Below are positions 47,795 to 56,927 of a stretch of 64,000 bases of DNA, one piece after another; position 1 is the stretch's first letter; every line of letters starts with the position of its first letter. Source of the DNA: an uncultured Rhodospirillaceae bacterium (GTDB lineage Bacteria; Pseudomonadota; Alphaproteobacteria; Rhodospirillales; Magnetospirillaceae); assembly GCA_903901915.1 (NCBI GenBank), contig CAIUSV010000066.1, forward strand, positions 62,001 to 126,000. Reading direction: 5' to 3'. Position numbers and translations under genes: made by a program. The notes under the pieces are model-generated. The model was not told the DNA's origin, searched no databases, and was given only the letters and a program-made list of their open reading frames with translations.

Positions 47795-50671
47795 ATGTCC
47801 GTGGATCATCCATCGGCCGAGGTCCTCGGCAGGCTGCTCGTCACCCAGCAAACGCTCGACACTTTCCCCGACGTGGAGGGAATGGCCGAATTTCTGCGTT
47901 CGATGCTGCGCGACGTTCCGGGCATTGCCGATGCGCTTATCTGCCTGCATGGCAGAACCTTGCCGACATCTTCGGTAAACGCGCGGATCGCCCCCCGGTG
48001 TCCGAACGTGGACAACCACCCGGGATTCACCCCGCGCTGCTCGCTGAACGATCGACCGGGTCTCCGGCGGCTGGCCATAAGAACGCAGAACCACGCCTTC
48101 GGTTGCCTGCAACTGGTCGTCGGCGACGAAACGCAATCACAGCCTTACACCCCCTTTCTCGTCAATCTCGGCCACATGATCGCCACCGTCCTGGAGAGCA
48201 GGGACAATGTGCGGGTTCTGGCGGAACGCACACGCGAGCTTGAGATGGCGAACCGATCGCTGCGGCGGGCGCAGCGGATCGCCCGGCTCGGCAGCTGGGA
48301 ACTCGACCTGACGAGCAACGTCCTGACATGGTCCGATGAACTCTTCCGGATTCTCGAAATCGATCCGCTGGAGCAACAGCCAACCTACGAAGCCCTCATC
48401 AATACCGTTCATCCCGACGATCGGGATCTCGTCAACAACGCCCGTACCGCCCCGCCGAACGTCAGGACCGCAAGCGACCTCACGTTCCGGTTGCTGATGA
48501 GGGATGGCCGCGTCAAATATGTCAACGCGCGCACTGAAAACCTCTGTGACCGGCAAGGGCGGCCATCGCACCGGGTGGGCACGGTCCAGAACGTCACCTG
48601 GCAGAAACTTGCCGAGCTGAATTTGGAGGCCGAGCGGCGGCGATTCGAGGATCTGGTGTCGATCCTGCCGGTCGGCGTGATCGAGATCAGCCCCGAAGGG
48701 GCCAACACCTACGTCAACAAGTCCTGGTTGCGGTTCGTCGGCCGCACCCGCCGGGAAATCACCGGCGCCCGCTGGACCGAATGCATCCATCCCGACGATA
48801 TCGACTGCGTTCGCGCCGGGTGGGCCGAGGCCGTGCCCCGGCGCCTGCCGATAATACAGGAATGCCGGCTGGCGACACCCAACGGCACCATCACCAGGAT
48901 TCTTTCCCAGGCGGTTCCCCGCCACGCCGGCAACGGCACCTTCCTGGGCTATGTCGCGGTCGCGCTGGATACCACCCGCCAGTGGGAGCTTGAGCAGGAA
49001 CTGCGGGAGCATGGCCGGCGCTTCGAGGCGTTGGTGGACAATCTGCCCGGCATGGTGCTGCGCGGCGTCCTTTGGCCGGATAGTCGCAGCCAACTCCTCT
49101 ATATCAGCCGCAATTCCAGGAAGATGATCGGCCTGTCCGCCGACGACTGCCTGGCGATGTCATGCGACCAAATGATGTCCAAGGTTCATCCCGACGATCA
49201 CCAGCGCCTCGCCGAGGGGCTCTCCGGGTTGATGGCCACGGGCAAGTGCCGGTTCAGGATACGCACCACCCATGCCGACGGCCATTTCATCCATCAGGAT
49301 TTCTGGCTGACCGTCATCGAACACCGCGACGGCGGCGTCGTCTACGAGGGGCTGGTTCTCGACGTCACCGAAGAGATGACGCTCAAGACTGAAATCGAAC
49401 GGCATCTGAAAGAGCGACGCCGGTTGGAACAGCAGATCCACGAGGCCCGCAGGCTTGACTCGCTGGGCCGTCTGGCCGGGGGCATCGCTCATGACTTCAA
49501 CAACATTCTTGGCGCCATCATGGGGTTTGCCCGCTTCGTTTCCGAAGACACGCTCCCCGGGCAATCCTCCCATCGGCACGCGGCGCGTATTCTGTCGGCG
49601 GCCGAGCGCGGCAAGACCCTGGTGGACCAGATCCTGGTTTTCTCCCGCCATGCCACCGCCGAGCGGTCGCGCTTCTCCGTGGCGGAACTGGTGACGGATT
49701 GCCAACCGCTGCTTCAGATCGCCATTCCGTCCACGGTCCGGCTGAATATCGAGGTCCGTTCCCCCGCAGCCATGGTCAAGGCCAATCGCACCCAATTGGG
49801 ACAGGTGGTCATGAACCTTTGCTTCAATGCCCGCGACGCCATGGAAGGCCGTAACGGCGACGTCACCGTCGCGGTGGAGGTCCTGCCGTCAGGGCATCCG
49901 CTGGTGGGTCACGCCGTTTCGGGACCGCCGGAGACCGCCGACGAGACCGGAGTGTGGACCGATGGCGACGGCACCGTCGCCACCATGGTCGGGCGCGCCT
50001 TGCCCGGCCATCCGATGGTGGCGTTGTCGGTGACGGATTCCGGACCCGGCATCGATCCCCCGACTCTGTCGACCATCTTCGATCCATTCTTCACCACCAA
50101 GGAGACCGGCAAGGGAACCGGGCTTGGGCTATCGGTGGTCCAGGGCATCATGGTCGAACATGACGGCGCCATCGTCGTGCGCTCCCGCCCAGGCCAGGGC
50201 TGCGCCTTTCACGCCCTGCTACCGCTGGACGAAACCACCACGATGATTCCTGCCCCGGAGCAGAAGGGGCCGCCCACTCCCTCCGCTTCTCGCCCCCAAT
50301 GCCGTGGCCGGGTTCTGCTCGTGGATGACGACCACGACTTCGGCGATATGCTGTCGGTCATGCTGGAACGGCAGGGCTGGAGCGTACTCTGCCAGTCCAG
50401 CCCCCGAGCGGGACTGGAGACGTTCGCCAACGAGCCGGAGACCTGGAGCGTCCTGGTCACCGACCAGATCATGCCCGATATGCGTGGCCAGGATCTCATC
50501 GCCCAGGTCCAGGCTATCCGGCCAGATCTGCCCTGCATCTTGTGCACCGGCTGGGACGCCACCCTGGACGAGGCGCAGGCCCGGAAATTCGGCGCCGCCG
50601 CCTTGTTGCGCAAACCATTCGAGCCGGAAGCCCTGATCGCCGCCATCATGGCGGCCCAGCCGTCCGAATAG
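47795..50671 (+). CDS. Hybrid sensor histidine kinase with PAS domains and C-terminal receiver
   Basis: This 958-residue cytosolic hybrid kinase has a GAF-like N-terminal region (about 1-140) containing the Cys pair CPNVDNHPGFTPRC. Three PAS modules follow (about 160-285, 290-400, 405-530). Next come the phosphorylation site H566 in LGRLAGGIAHDFNN and the ATPase domain with MNLCFNARDAM and DSGPGID. The C-terminal receiver starts near residue 840 (VLLVDDDHDFGDM), with phospho-acceptor D890 in LVTDQIMPDM and KPFEP near the end. No membrane segment is evident. It begins one base after the MEDS gene. No output regulator gene lies next to it. Confidence 0.9.
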   Translation: MSVDHPSAEVLGRLLVTQQTLDTFPDVEGMAEFLRSMLRDVPGIADALICLHGRTLPTSSVNARIAPRCPNVDNHPGFTPRCSLNDRPGLRRLAIRTQNHAFGCLQLVVGDETQSQPYTPFLVNLGHMIATVLESRDNVRVLAERTRELEMANRSLRRAQRIARLGSWELDLTSNVLTWSDELFRILEIDPLEQQPTYEALINTVHPDDRDLVNNARTAPPNVRTASDLTFRLLMRDGRVKYVNARTENLCDRQGRPSHRVGTVQNVTWQKLAELNLEAERRRFEDLVSILPVGVIEISPEGANTYVNKSWLRFVGRTRREITGARWTECIHPDDIDCVRAGWAEAVPRRLPIIQECRLATPNGTITRILSQAVPRHAGNGTFLGYVAVALDTTRQWELEQELREHGRRFEALVDNLPGMVLRGVLWPDSRSQLLYISRNSRKMIGLSADDCLAMSCDQMMSKVHPDDHQRLAEGLSGLMATGKCRFRIRTTHADGHFIHQDFWLTVIEHRDGGVVYEGLVLDVTEEMTLKTEIERHLKERRRLEQQIHEARRLDSLGRLAGGIAHDFNNILGAIMGFARFVSEDTLPGQSSHRHAARILSAAERGKTLVDQILVFSRHATAERSRFSVAELVTDCQPLLQIAIPSTVRLNIEVRSPAAMVKANRTQLGQVVMNLCFNARDAMEGRNGDVTVAVEVLPSGHPLVGHAVSGPPETADETGVWTDGDGTVATMVGRALPGHPMVALSVTDSGPGIDPPTLSTIFDPFFTTKETGKGTGLGLSVVQGIMVEHDGAIVVRSRPGQGCAFHALLPLDETTTMIPAPEQKGPPTPSASRPQCRGRVLLVDDDHDFGDMLSVMLERQGWSVLCQSSPRAGLETFANEPETWSVLVTDQIMPDMRGQDLIAQVQAIRPDLPCILCTGWDATLDEAQARKFGAAALLRKPFEPEALIAAIMAAQPSE

Positions 50672-50716
50672 GCGCGGGGAATGGCCCCGCCGACGGCTCG
50701 GAACCGCTTGCGCGTG

Positions 50717-51694
50717 CTACAGCTTGCCGCGCCTGGCGGCGATGATTTCGGCGATGATGGATACGGCGATCTCGGCCGGGGTCTTGGCGCCGATATCCAG
50801 ACCCACCGGGGCCGAGATGCGATCCAGCGCCGCCTCGGTGACGCCAAGGCCGCCCAGGCGCTGACGGCGCTTGGCGTGGGTGCGGGTGCTGCCCAGCGCC
50901 CCGACGTAGAACGCCGGCGAGGCCAGCCCCGCCACCAGCGCCGCATCATCCAGCCGGGGAACATGGGTCAGGCTGACCACGGCGGTACGGCGGTCAAGGG
51001 TCATGCCGGCCAGCACCTCGTCGGGCTCGCCACAGACCAGGGTCGTGCCGGGAAAGCGTTCGGCGGCGGCGAAGGCCGAGCGGGGATCGACCACGGTGAC
51101 GGCGAAGCCCACCGCCCGCGCCATGCCGGCCAACGCCTGGGAGATATGCACCGCCCCGGCGACGATCAGGGTCCACGGCGCGTCATGGGTGCGGATGAGG
51201 CGACCTTCCCCCGGCTCCAGCGCCCCAATCGCCGCATCGCCCACCGCCAGCGACTGCGCCCCGGTGTTGAGGTCCAACACCAGGGCGGTGGGCACCCGTT
51301 CGGCGTAATGGCGCACGATCTCGGCCAGAACGGCGGGATCGGGGCGGAACACCGCCACCCGGATGGAACCGCCGCAAGGCAGGCCGACCTGCCACGCGGT
51401 CTCGTCCTCGACGCCGAAAGACAGCAGCCGGGGCGCCTCGCCGTCGTCCAGCTCCAGCGCCTCGGCGATCACCGCCGACTCGACGCAACCGCCTGATACC
51501 GACCCGGCGAAACCGCCGTCAGCCGCCACCGCCATATAGGACCCGGCCGAACGCGGCGCCGAGCCCCAGGTGGCCAGCACCACCGCCAGACCGACCCGCT
51601 GCCCGGATTCCAGCCATTGCAACGCGGCGGCCAGCACCTCGCCGTCATCGGCCGCCATGTCGGCGGGATCGCAGCGGATGGCGTCAAGACACAT
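50717..51694 (-). CDS. XdhC/CoxI-family molybdenum cofactor insertion protein
   Basis: XdhC-type proteins bind sulfurated molybdenum cofactor and help load it into enzymes of the xanthine oxidase family. The 325-residue protein has the N-terminal XdhC domain (LATWGSAPRSAGSYMAV, SVSGGCVESAV, GLPCGGSIRV) and a C-terminal Rossmann-like domain (TLIVAGAVHISQALAGMARAVGF, VVDPRSAFAAAERFPG, YVGALGSTRTHAKR). It begins 5 bases after hcrB, so it is almost surely the maturation factor of the 4-hydroxybenzoyl-CoA reductase encoded upstream. It is the last gene of that operon. Confidence 0.9.
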   Translation of the reverse strand: MCLDAIRCDPADMAADDGEVLAAALQWLESGQRVGLAVVLATWGSAPRSAGSYMAVAADGGFAGSVSGGCVESAVIAEALELDDGEAPRLLSFGVEDETAWQVGLPCGGSIRVAVFRPDPAVLAEIVRHYAERVPTALVLDLNTGAQSLAVGDAAIGALEPGEGRLIRTHDAPWTLIVAGAVHISQALAGMARAVGFAVTVVDPRSAFAAAERFPGTTLVCGEPDEVLAGMTLDRRTAVVSLTHVPRLDDAALVAGLASPAFYVGALGSTRTHAKRRQRLGGLGVTEAALDRISAPVGLDIGAKTPAEIAVSIIAEIIAARRGKL

Positions 51695-51699
51695 GGGCG

Positions 51700-52674
51700 C
51701 TACCTTCCACTCCAGAGATCGTCAACCAGCCGGCGGCCCACCGCCAGCAGCACCCGGCGGCGGTACTTGACCCCGGCCAGGGTGGTCTTGAGCACATTGG
51801 AGGTCTTGCGTACCGCCTGAACCAGGGTGGCGGCGGCGGCCTCGTCCCAGGCCCCCCCCACCAGCGCCTCGACCGGCACCGCCAGCGGTGCCGAATTGGT
51901 GCCGGTGATGGCGACGCGAAGACCGGCGATGGTGTCGCCGTCCCGCTTCAGCGCCACCGCCACCCCGGCCAAGGGGAAGTCGATGGCATCACGGATGCGG
52001 ACCTTGGTGTAGGCGGCACGCCAGCCGGCGGCCGGCGGCACCACCACCGCCGCCAAAACCTCGCCCTTGTCCAGAGTCAGATGATCGGCGCCGGATTCGC
52101 GGAACAGGGCGGCCAGCGCCACGCTGCGCTTGCCCTTGGGGCCGACGATCTCGGCCTCGGCCCCCAATACCATCAGCGCCGGGGCGACATCGCCGTGATA
52201 GGTGGCGTAGCAACGGTCGCTCTTGACCACCACATGGCACTTGTCGCCGTCGTGCTTGAGGCAATAGCCGTTGCCCGACCGCCACCATTCGCTCTGATTG
52301 TAGAAGACGCAGCGGGTGTCCTGGCACAGATTGCCGCCAAGGGTGGCGGCGGCGCGGTGGCTGGGTCCCGCCACCAGCACGGCGGCCCGGGCCAGCGCCG
52401 GCCAGCCGGCAATGATGCGGGCATCCTCGGCCAACGCCTCCAGGGTGGCACCGGCACCGATACGCAAGGTACCGTCGGCGGCGACGGCGATGCCGGCAAA
52501 GCCGGGCAACGCGGTCAGATCGACCAGCACCTGGGGCCGCCCCAGGCCACGCCGGAGATTGGGCAGCAGGTCGGTGCCGCCGGCGATGGGCTCGGCGCCG
52601 TCAACCGCCAGGGCGGCGACCGCCTCGTTCAGGCTGGCGGGGCGAAGCGTGCGGAAATCGGGAAGGATATTCAT
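51700..52674 (-). CDS. hcrB: 4-hydroxybenzoyl-CoA reductase beta subunit (FAD, [4Fe-4S])
   Basis: This 324-residue flavoprotein subunit belongs to the xanthine oxidase family (FAD-binding [15 protein letters not shown], and [10 protein letters not shown]). It has the insertion found only in 4-hydroxybenzoyl-CoA reductases, with four cysteines at C122, C138, C146 and C155. In the Thauera aromatica enzyme the same four positions hold an extra [4Fe-4S] cluster that lets the enzyme run in the reductive direction from low-potential electrons. Its start overlaps the hcrA stop (ATGA). This insertion is the strongest evidence for the functional call of the whole operon. Confidence 0.95.
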   Translation of the reverse strand: MNILPDFRTLRPASLNEAVAALAVDGAEPIAGGTDLLPNLRRGLGRPQVLVDLTALPGFAGIAVAADGTLRIGAGATLEALAEDARIIAGWPALARAAVLVAGPSHRAAATLGGNLCQDTRCVFYNQSEWWRSGNGYCLKHDGDKCHVVVKSDRCYATYHGDVAPALMVLGAEAEIVGPKGKRSVALAALFRESGADHLTLDKGEVLAAVVVPPAAGWRAAYTKVRIRDAIDFPLAGVAVALKRDGDTIAGLRVAITGTNSAPLAVPVEALVGGAWDEAAAATLVQAVRKTSNVLKTTLAGVKYRRRVLLAVGRRLVDDLWSGR

Positions 52675-54980
52675 TCGGCGGCTTCCTTCGCATCAAGCAG
52701 TTCCACCACCTTGTCGGGGGTGAGCGGCAGTTCGGTCGGACGGATGCCCACCGCCTCGTGGACGGCGTCCATTACCGCCGGCAGGAAGCCGGCCAGCATG
52801 CCCTCGCTGGCTTCCTTGGCGCCGAACGGCCCGTTGGGATCCATGCTTTCGACGATGATGACCTCGATGTCGGGGCTTTCCGCCATGGTCGGCATGCGGT
52901 AGTCGAGAATGTTGGCGTGCATCATGCGACCGTCGTCGAAGCGGGTCTCCTCCGACAGCGCCTGGCCCATGCCCATCCACACCCCGCCCTGGGTCTGGCC
53001 CTCGACGGCGAGCGGATTGAGCGCCTTGCCGACGTCCACCGCCACCCACACCTTGTGGGCGGTGACCCGACCGGTCAGTTCATCCACCGACGCCTCGACC
53101 ACCTGGGCGGCGTAGCAAAAGCCCATGGTGGCGCCGATGGCGCTGCCCCGGATCTTCTTGTCGCCCTGGAACTCGATGGGACAGGTATAGGTCCCCTTGA
53201 CGGTGATGGTACCGGTATCGATCAGCGCAGCCTTCACCACCTCCTGGAAGGTCAGGCCGGGGTCCTGGCTGCCCGAGACCATGAAGACCTCGTCGATGAC
53301 CTCGATGTCTTCCTCGCGGGCGTCCAGCTTCTTGGCCGCCGCCTTGACCAGGATGCCTTTCAGCGCCTCGGCCGCCTCCAGCGAGGCGTTGCCGACCATG
53401 AAGGTGACGCGCGACGAATACGAACCATTATCCTTTGGCGTCAGGGCGCTGTCGGCCGAAATCACCCGGATACGGTTGAGGTTGACGCCCAGAACCTCGG
53501 CCGCCACCTGGGTGGCCATGGTGTTGGACCCCTGGCCGATGTCGGCGGCGCCGGTCAGCAGGGTGATACCGCCGTCGAAGTCGAGCTTGAGATTGACGGT
53601 GGCATGGGGCTCGCCGGTCCAGTGCTTGGGCGTCGACGTTCCCGAGACGAAGTGCGAGCAGGCGACGCCCAGCCCCCAGCCCTTCGGCATCCTGCCCCGA
53701 CGCTCGGCCCAGCCCGAGGCCGCCTTGACCTTCTCCAGGCATTCCGGCAGGCCGTAGCTCATGACCTTCTGGGCATAGGCGGTGGTGAACGGGATCTTCG
53801 GCAACAGATTGAGCTGGCGCACCGTCAAGGCGTCGTGGCCCAGTTCCTCGGCCATCTCGGACAGCAGCGCCTCGAAGGCGGCGCGGGTATCGACGGTACC
53901 GTGACCGCGCATGGCGCCGCAGGGGGGCGTGTTGGTGTAGACCCGCCAAGCATCGTGCTTGATCGCCGGAACGTCGTAAAGCCCGTGCATCAGCGCGCCG
54001 GTATAAAGAATGGTGATGATGCCATAGCCGGCATAGGCGCCGCCGGCCTGGATGGCTTCCAGGGCGCAGGCGGTGATCTTGCCGTCCTTGGTCAGGCCCA
54101 GCTTCATCTTCACTTCCGTCCACGGACGACCGCGATGGGAGATGAAGGTCTCCTCGCGGGTCTGCAACATCCGCACCGTGCCCTTGGCCTTGCGGGCCAG
54201 CAGGCCGGCGATGATCTCGAAGCTGAGGCATTCGGTACGGGCGCCGAAGCCGCCGCCGAGAAACGGCTTGATCACCCGGATGCGGGCCGAGTCCATTTGC
54301 AGGCAGGCCGCCACCTTGAGGTGGACGTAATACGGCACCTGGGTAGTGGTGTTGAGCGTCAGCCAGTCGCGGACGGGGTCGTATTCCGCCAGGGTGGCGT
54401 TCAGCTCCATGTGAACATGGTTGACCTCGGCGAAGGTATAGACCCGCTCGCGCACCAGATCGGCAGCGGCAAAGCCGGCCTCGACGTCGCCGAATTCGGC
54501 ATGGACCTCGCGCAGCACGTTATTGGGCTTGTCGTCGTGCAGCGCCACCGCGCCCGGCTTCATCGCCTTGTGGGCGTCGGTATAGGCCGGCAGCACCTCG
54601 TACTCGACCTTGATCAGGCCCAGCGCCTTTTCGGCGGTGACCTCATCGACGGCGGCCACGGCGGCGACCGGATCGCCGCGATAGCGCACCTTGTCGCGGG
54701 CCAGCGGGTATTCGTTCTCGGCAATCGGCAGCACGCCGAACGGAACCGGGGTCTCCGCCCCGGTACAGACGCAGATGACGCCGTCCAGCGCCTCGGCCGC
54801 CGAGGTGTCGATGGACAGGATGCGGCCATGCGCCACCGGACTGCGCAGGATGCGCCCGACCAGGGCGTCGACCGCCTTGATGTCGGCGGTGTACTTGGCC
54901 TTGCCGGTAACTTTTTCAACGCCGTCCACCAGCGGAGTGCGGGCGCCGATCTTGCCGTTCTTGGGAATCTTGACGGTCAT
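52671..54980 (-). CDS. hcrA: 4-hydroxybenzoyl-CoA reductase alpha subunit (molybdopterin)
   Basis: This is the 769-residue molybdenum subunit that reductively removes the para-hydroxyl group from 4-hydroxybenzoyl-CoA to give benzoyl-CoA. It shows the xanthine-oxidase-type fold, with [21 protein letters not shown] for cofactor binding, [41 protein letters not shown] and, at the end, [20 protein letters not shown] with the family's catalytic Glu. From memory it is very close to Thauera HcrA and has the same length. I use the ATG at 54980, which overlaps the hcrC stop and has GGGAGG before it. Confidence 0.96.
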   Translation of the reverse strand: MTVKIPKNGKIGARTPLVDGVEKVTGKAKYTADIKAVDALVGRILRSPVAHGRILSIDTSAAEALDGVICVCTGAETPVPFGVLPIAENEYPLARDKVRYRGDPVAAVAAVDEVTAEKALGLIKVEYEVLPAYTDAHKAMKPGAVALHDDKPNNVLREVHAEFGDVEAGFAAADLVRERVYTFAEVNHVHMELNATLAEYDPVRDWLTLNTTTQVPYYVHLKVAACLQMDSARIRVIKPFLGGGFGARTECLSFEIIAGLLARKAKGTVRMLQTREETFISHRGRPWTEVKMKLGLTKDGKITACALEAIQAGGAYAGYGIITILYTGALMHGLYDVPAIKHDAWRVYTNTPPCGAMRGHGTVDTRAAFEALLSEMAEELGHDALTVRQLNLLPKIPFTTAYAQKVMSYGLPECLEKVKAASGWAERRGRMPKGWGLGVACSHFVSGTSTPKHWTGEPHATVNLKLDFDGGITLLTGAADIGQGSNTMATQVAAEVLGVNLNRIRVISADSALTPKDNGSYSSRVTFMVGNASLEAAEALKGILVKAAAKKLDAREEDIEVIDEVFMVSGSQDPGLTFQEVVKAALIDTGTITVKGTYTCPIEFQGDKKIRGSAIGATMGFCYAAQVVEASVDELTGRVTAHKVWVAVDVGKALNPLAVEGQTQGGVWMGMGQALSEETRFDDGRMMHANILDYRMPTMAESPDIEVIIVESMDPNGPFGAKEASEGMLAGFLPAVMDAVHEAVGIRPTELPLTPDKVVELLDAKEAAE

Positions 54981-55459
54981 TCCGCGGCCTCCCGGCACGA
55001 GCCGGAGGCGGCAGCCTCGACCGACTCGATGATTTTGACATAGCCGGTGCAGCGACAGAGATTGCCCGCCAGCGCCACCTTGATCTCGTCGCGCGACGGA
55101 TCGGGATTACGCCGCAGCAGCGCCTCGGCCGCCATGATCATGCCGGGGGTGCAAAAGCCGCACTGGGCGCCCAGCTTCTCGTGGAAAGCCGCCTGAAGAC
55201 GCGACAGCGTGCCCTGGGTGGACAACCCCTCGATAGTCTCGACCCGGCGGCCGGCCACCTGATGCGCCAGGGTCGAACAGGCCAGCCTGGGCCGGTCGTC
55301 GACCAGCACGGTGCAGGCGCCGCACTCGCCGCCGTCGCAGCCCTGCTTGGAGCCGGTCAGATTGGCGATCTCGCGCAGGTAGTCCAGCAACAGCATGTTG
55401 TCCGGCACGAGATCTTCGCGCGGGCGGCCGTTGAGGTTGAGCCGAAGGATGCTTTTCAC
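54977..55459 (-). CDS. hcrC: 4-hydroxybenzoyl-CoA reductase gamma subunit (two [2Fe-2S])
   Basis: This 160-residue iron-sulfur subunit has a plant-ferredoxin-like N-terminal domain with C41, C46, C49 and C61 ([10 protein letters not shown]). Its all-helical second domain carries C100, C103, C135 and C137 (QCGFCTPG and NLCRCTGY). It moves electrons between the flavin/[4Fe-4S] subunit and the molybdenum site. The start is GTG at 55459, with GGGAGGAAAAGC in front. This GTG overlaps the stop codon of the marR gene, which means the repressor and the enzyme are translationally coupled. Confidence 0.95.
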   Translation of the reverse strand: MKSILRLNLNGRPREDLVPDNMLLLDYLREIANLTGSKQGCDGGECGACTVLVDDRPRLACSTLAHQVAGRRVETIEGLSTQGTLSRLQAAFHEKLGAQCGFCTPGMIMAAEALLRRNPDPSRDEIKVALAGNLCRCTGYVKIIESVEAAASGSCREAAE

Positions 55460-55950
55460 GCTTTTCCTCCCGTGTTTGCGTAAAGCCGCCGAAGCAGGGC
55501 GATCAGGGTTTGCCGCTCGTCGTCGGACAATGCGGCGGAAAATTCGCGGTCCTGGCGCGCCACCGCCTCTTCGATGCGGCGCAACGCCAGCTTGCCGTCC
55601 GGAGTCATTCTCAGCCAATAGCTGCGGCGATCGTTGGGCGAGGCGGTGCGCCGGATCAGCCCTTTGTCTTCCAACTGGTTGACCACCTTGACGATGGAGG
55701 AGCGATCGACCTCCATCGCCTCGGCCAGCCGGCTTTGGGTCAGGCCCGGATTGTTGGCGATCACCTGCAACATGCCGTAAAGGCCGGGGGTGATGCCCTC
55801 GGCCGCGGTGACCGAGTGGGCGAAATGCTTGAACGCCGCCACCTGCCCCCGACGGAGATGAAAGCCCAACTCGGCGGTCATGCAGCCGAAGGAAATCTCG
55901 GCATCGCCGTGCCCCGTTTCCTCGGCCACCCCGTCCCTCGTCGCTACCAT
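55456..55950 (-). CDS. MarR-family regulator of the hcr operon
   Basis: This 164-residue MarR-type regulator has the helix-turn-helix LTQSRLAEAMEVDRSSIVKVVNQLEDKGL and the wing RTASPNDRRSYWLRMTPDG. It is first in the operon marR-hcrC-hcrA-hcrB-xdhC and its stop codon overlaps the hcrC start. The ATG at 55950 has GGAGG nine bases upstream; another in-frame ATG at 55959 touches the ribosome site. Two copies of a palindromic sequence lie just upstream (55977-56037), fitting autoregulation. The likely ligand is 4-hydroxybenzoyl-CoA or a related CoA ester (inference). It is distinct from the MarR at 31023. Confidence 0.9.
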   Translation of the reverse strand: MVATRDGVAEETGHGDAEISFGCMTAELGFHLRRGQVAAFKHFAHSVTAAEGITPGLYGMLQVIANNPGLTQSRLAEAMEVDRSSIVKVVNQLEDKGLIRRTASPNDRRSYWLRMTPDGKLALRRIEEAVARQDREFSAALSDDERQTLIALLRRLYANTGGKA

Positions 55951-55976
55951 CGCCGACATCCTCCCGATCTCGCTGG

Positions 55977-56037
55977 ATTGTTTACCAGGCCAACGAATTT
56001 GGCAACAAGATTGTTTACCTAGCAAACAATCTTGTTG
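55977..56037. promoter_or_regulatory. Tandem operators of the marR-hcr operon
   Basis: CAACAAGATTGTTT and AAACAATCTTGTTG are perfect 14-bp arms around ACCTAGC (56003-56037). A second copy, ATTGTTTACCAGGCCAAC (55977-55994), matches ATTGTTTACCTAGCAAAC (56010-56027) at 15 of 18 positions and is offset by 33 bases, about three helical turns. Both lie within 90 bases of the marR start, where the promoter must be. The same sequence occurs at 31585-31602. The long hairpin may also stop read-through from the radical SAM gene. Confidence 0.75.
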
Positions 56038-56051
56038 GGAGGAAACCCGGA

Positions 56052-56927
56052 TCAGAAACCACGCACCCAGCGGGGACGCACGCCGGCGTTTCCCGATATG
56101 GCGGCGTCCAGACTGGCCAACAGCTTGGCCCGGTCCCTGGGCAGGGTACCGGCCAGGGCCAGGGCGTTGCTGGCATGGTTGGAGCGGAAGATCACCGGCG
56201 CCGGTGGGTCCAGCCGTTCGACCAGACGGCGCAGCTCGACCAGCATGCCGGCATCGTCCTGCCACTCGAAACCATCGCCGTAGCGTTCGAGGAAGCGGGG
56301 CGCCACCTCGCCCGCCAGACCCAATTGCAGAGTGGAGAGATAGACCGGCGGCGCCCGGTTGACCAGATCGGCGGTGGCGTCCATGTGGTCCTGCCAGTCA
56401 CGACGGCCGCCCAACCCCAGGATCACCGTGGCCGAGACCTTCAGCCCGGTGTCTCGCGTCTTGGCCAACGCCGCTTCCATCTGAGCGGTAGAGCCCTTGG
56501 CGATACGCTTGAGCAGCACGTCCCAACCGGTTTCGATGCCAAGATAGACCAGCCCCAGCCGCTTCGACTTCAGCAAGGCGATCTCGTCGGGGCTTTTGCC
56601 CAGGATATCGAACGGCGTGGCGTAGGCCGCCACCCGTTGCAGATCGGGAAAACGTGCCGCCAGCCGGTCGCAGATCGCCGCCAGGGTATCGGCTGGCAGA
56701 CAATAGGCGTCGCCGTCGGCCAGGAACACCCGGCGGGCATCCGGCCATTCCCGCGCCGCCCGGTCGATATCGGCGAAGACCTCGTCCAACGGCCGGGCCC
56801 GATAGGTCTTGACCTTGTACATGCTGCAAAAGCTGCACTGGTTGTAGCGACAGCCCAGCGTCGCCTGAATGATCAGGTTGTCGCCCTCCGACGGCGGCCG
56901 CCACAGCGGGAAATCGTAGTCGATCAT
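56052..56927 (-). CDS. Radical SAM protein of unknown function
   Basis: This 291-residue radical SAM enzyme has the iron-sulfur motif C-x4-C-x2-C in TLGCRYNQCSFCSMYKVKTYRARP. It continues with a standard half-barrel (VFLADGDAYCLPADTLAAI, VYLGIETGWDVLLKRIAKG, VSATVILGLGG). The pattern resembles the Elp3/coproporphyrinogen-oxidase-like group of uncharacterised radical SAM proteins; the substrate is unknown. The start at 56927 is set by GGAGG upstream and by an overlap with the glutathione reductase stop, so the two genes form an operon. It ends just before the hcr operator. Confidence 0.85.
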   Translation of the reverse strand: MIDYDFPLWRPPSEGDNLIIQATLGCRYNQCSFCSMYKVKTYRARPLDEVFADIDRAAREWPDARRVFLADGDAYCLPADTLAAICDRLAARFPDLQRVAAYATPFDILGKSPDEIALLKSKRLGLVYLGIETGWDVLLKRIAKGSTAQMEAALAKTRDTGLKVSATVILGLGGRRDWQDHMDATADLVNRAPPVYLSTLQLGLAGEVAPRFLERYGDGFEWQDDAGMLVELRRLVERLDPPAPVIFRSNHASNALALAGTLPRDRAKLLASLDAAISGNAGVRPRWVRGF

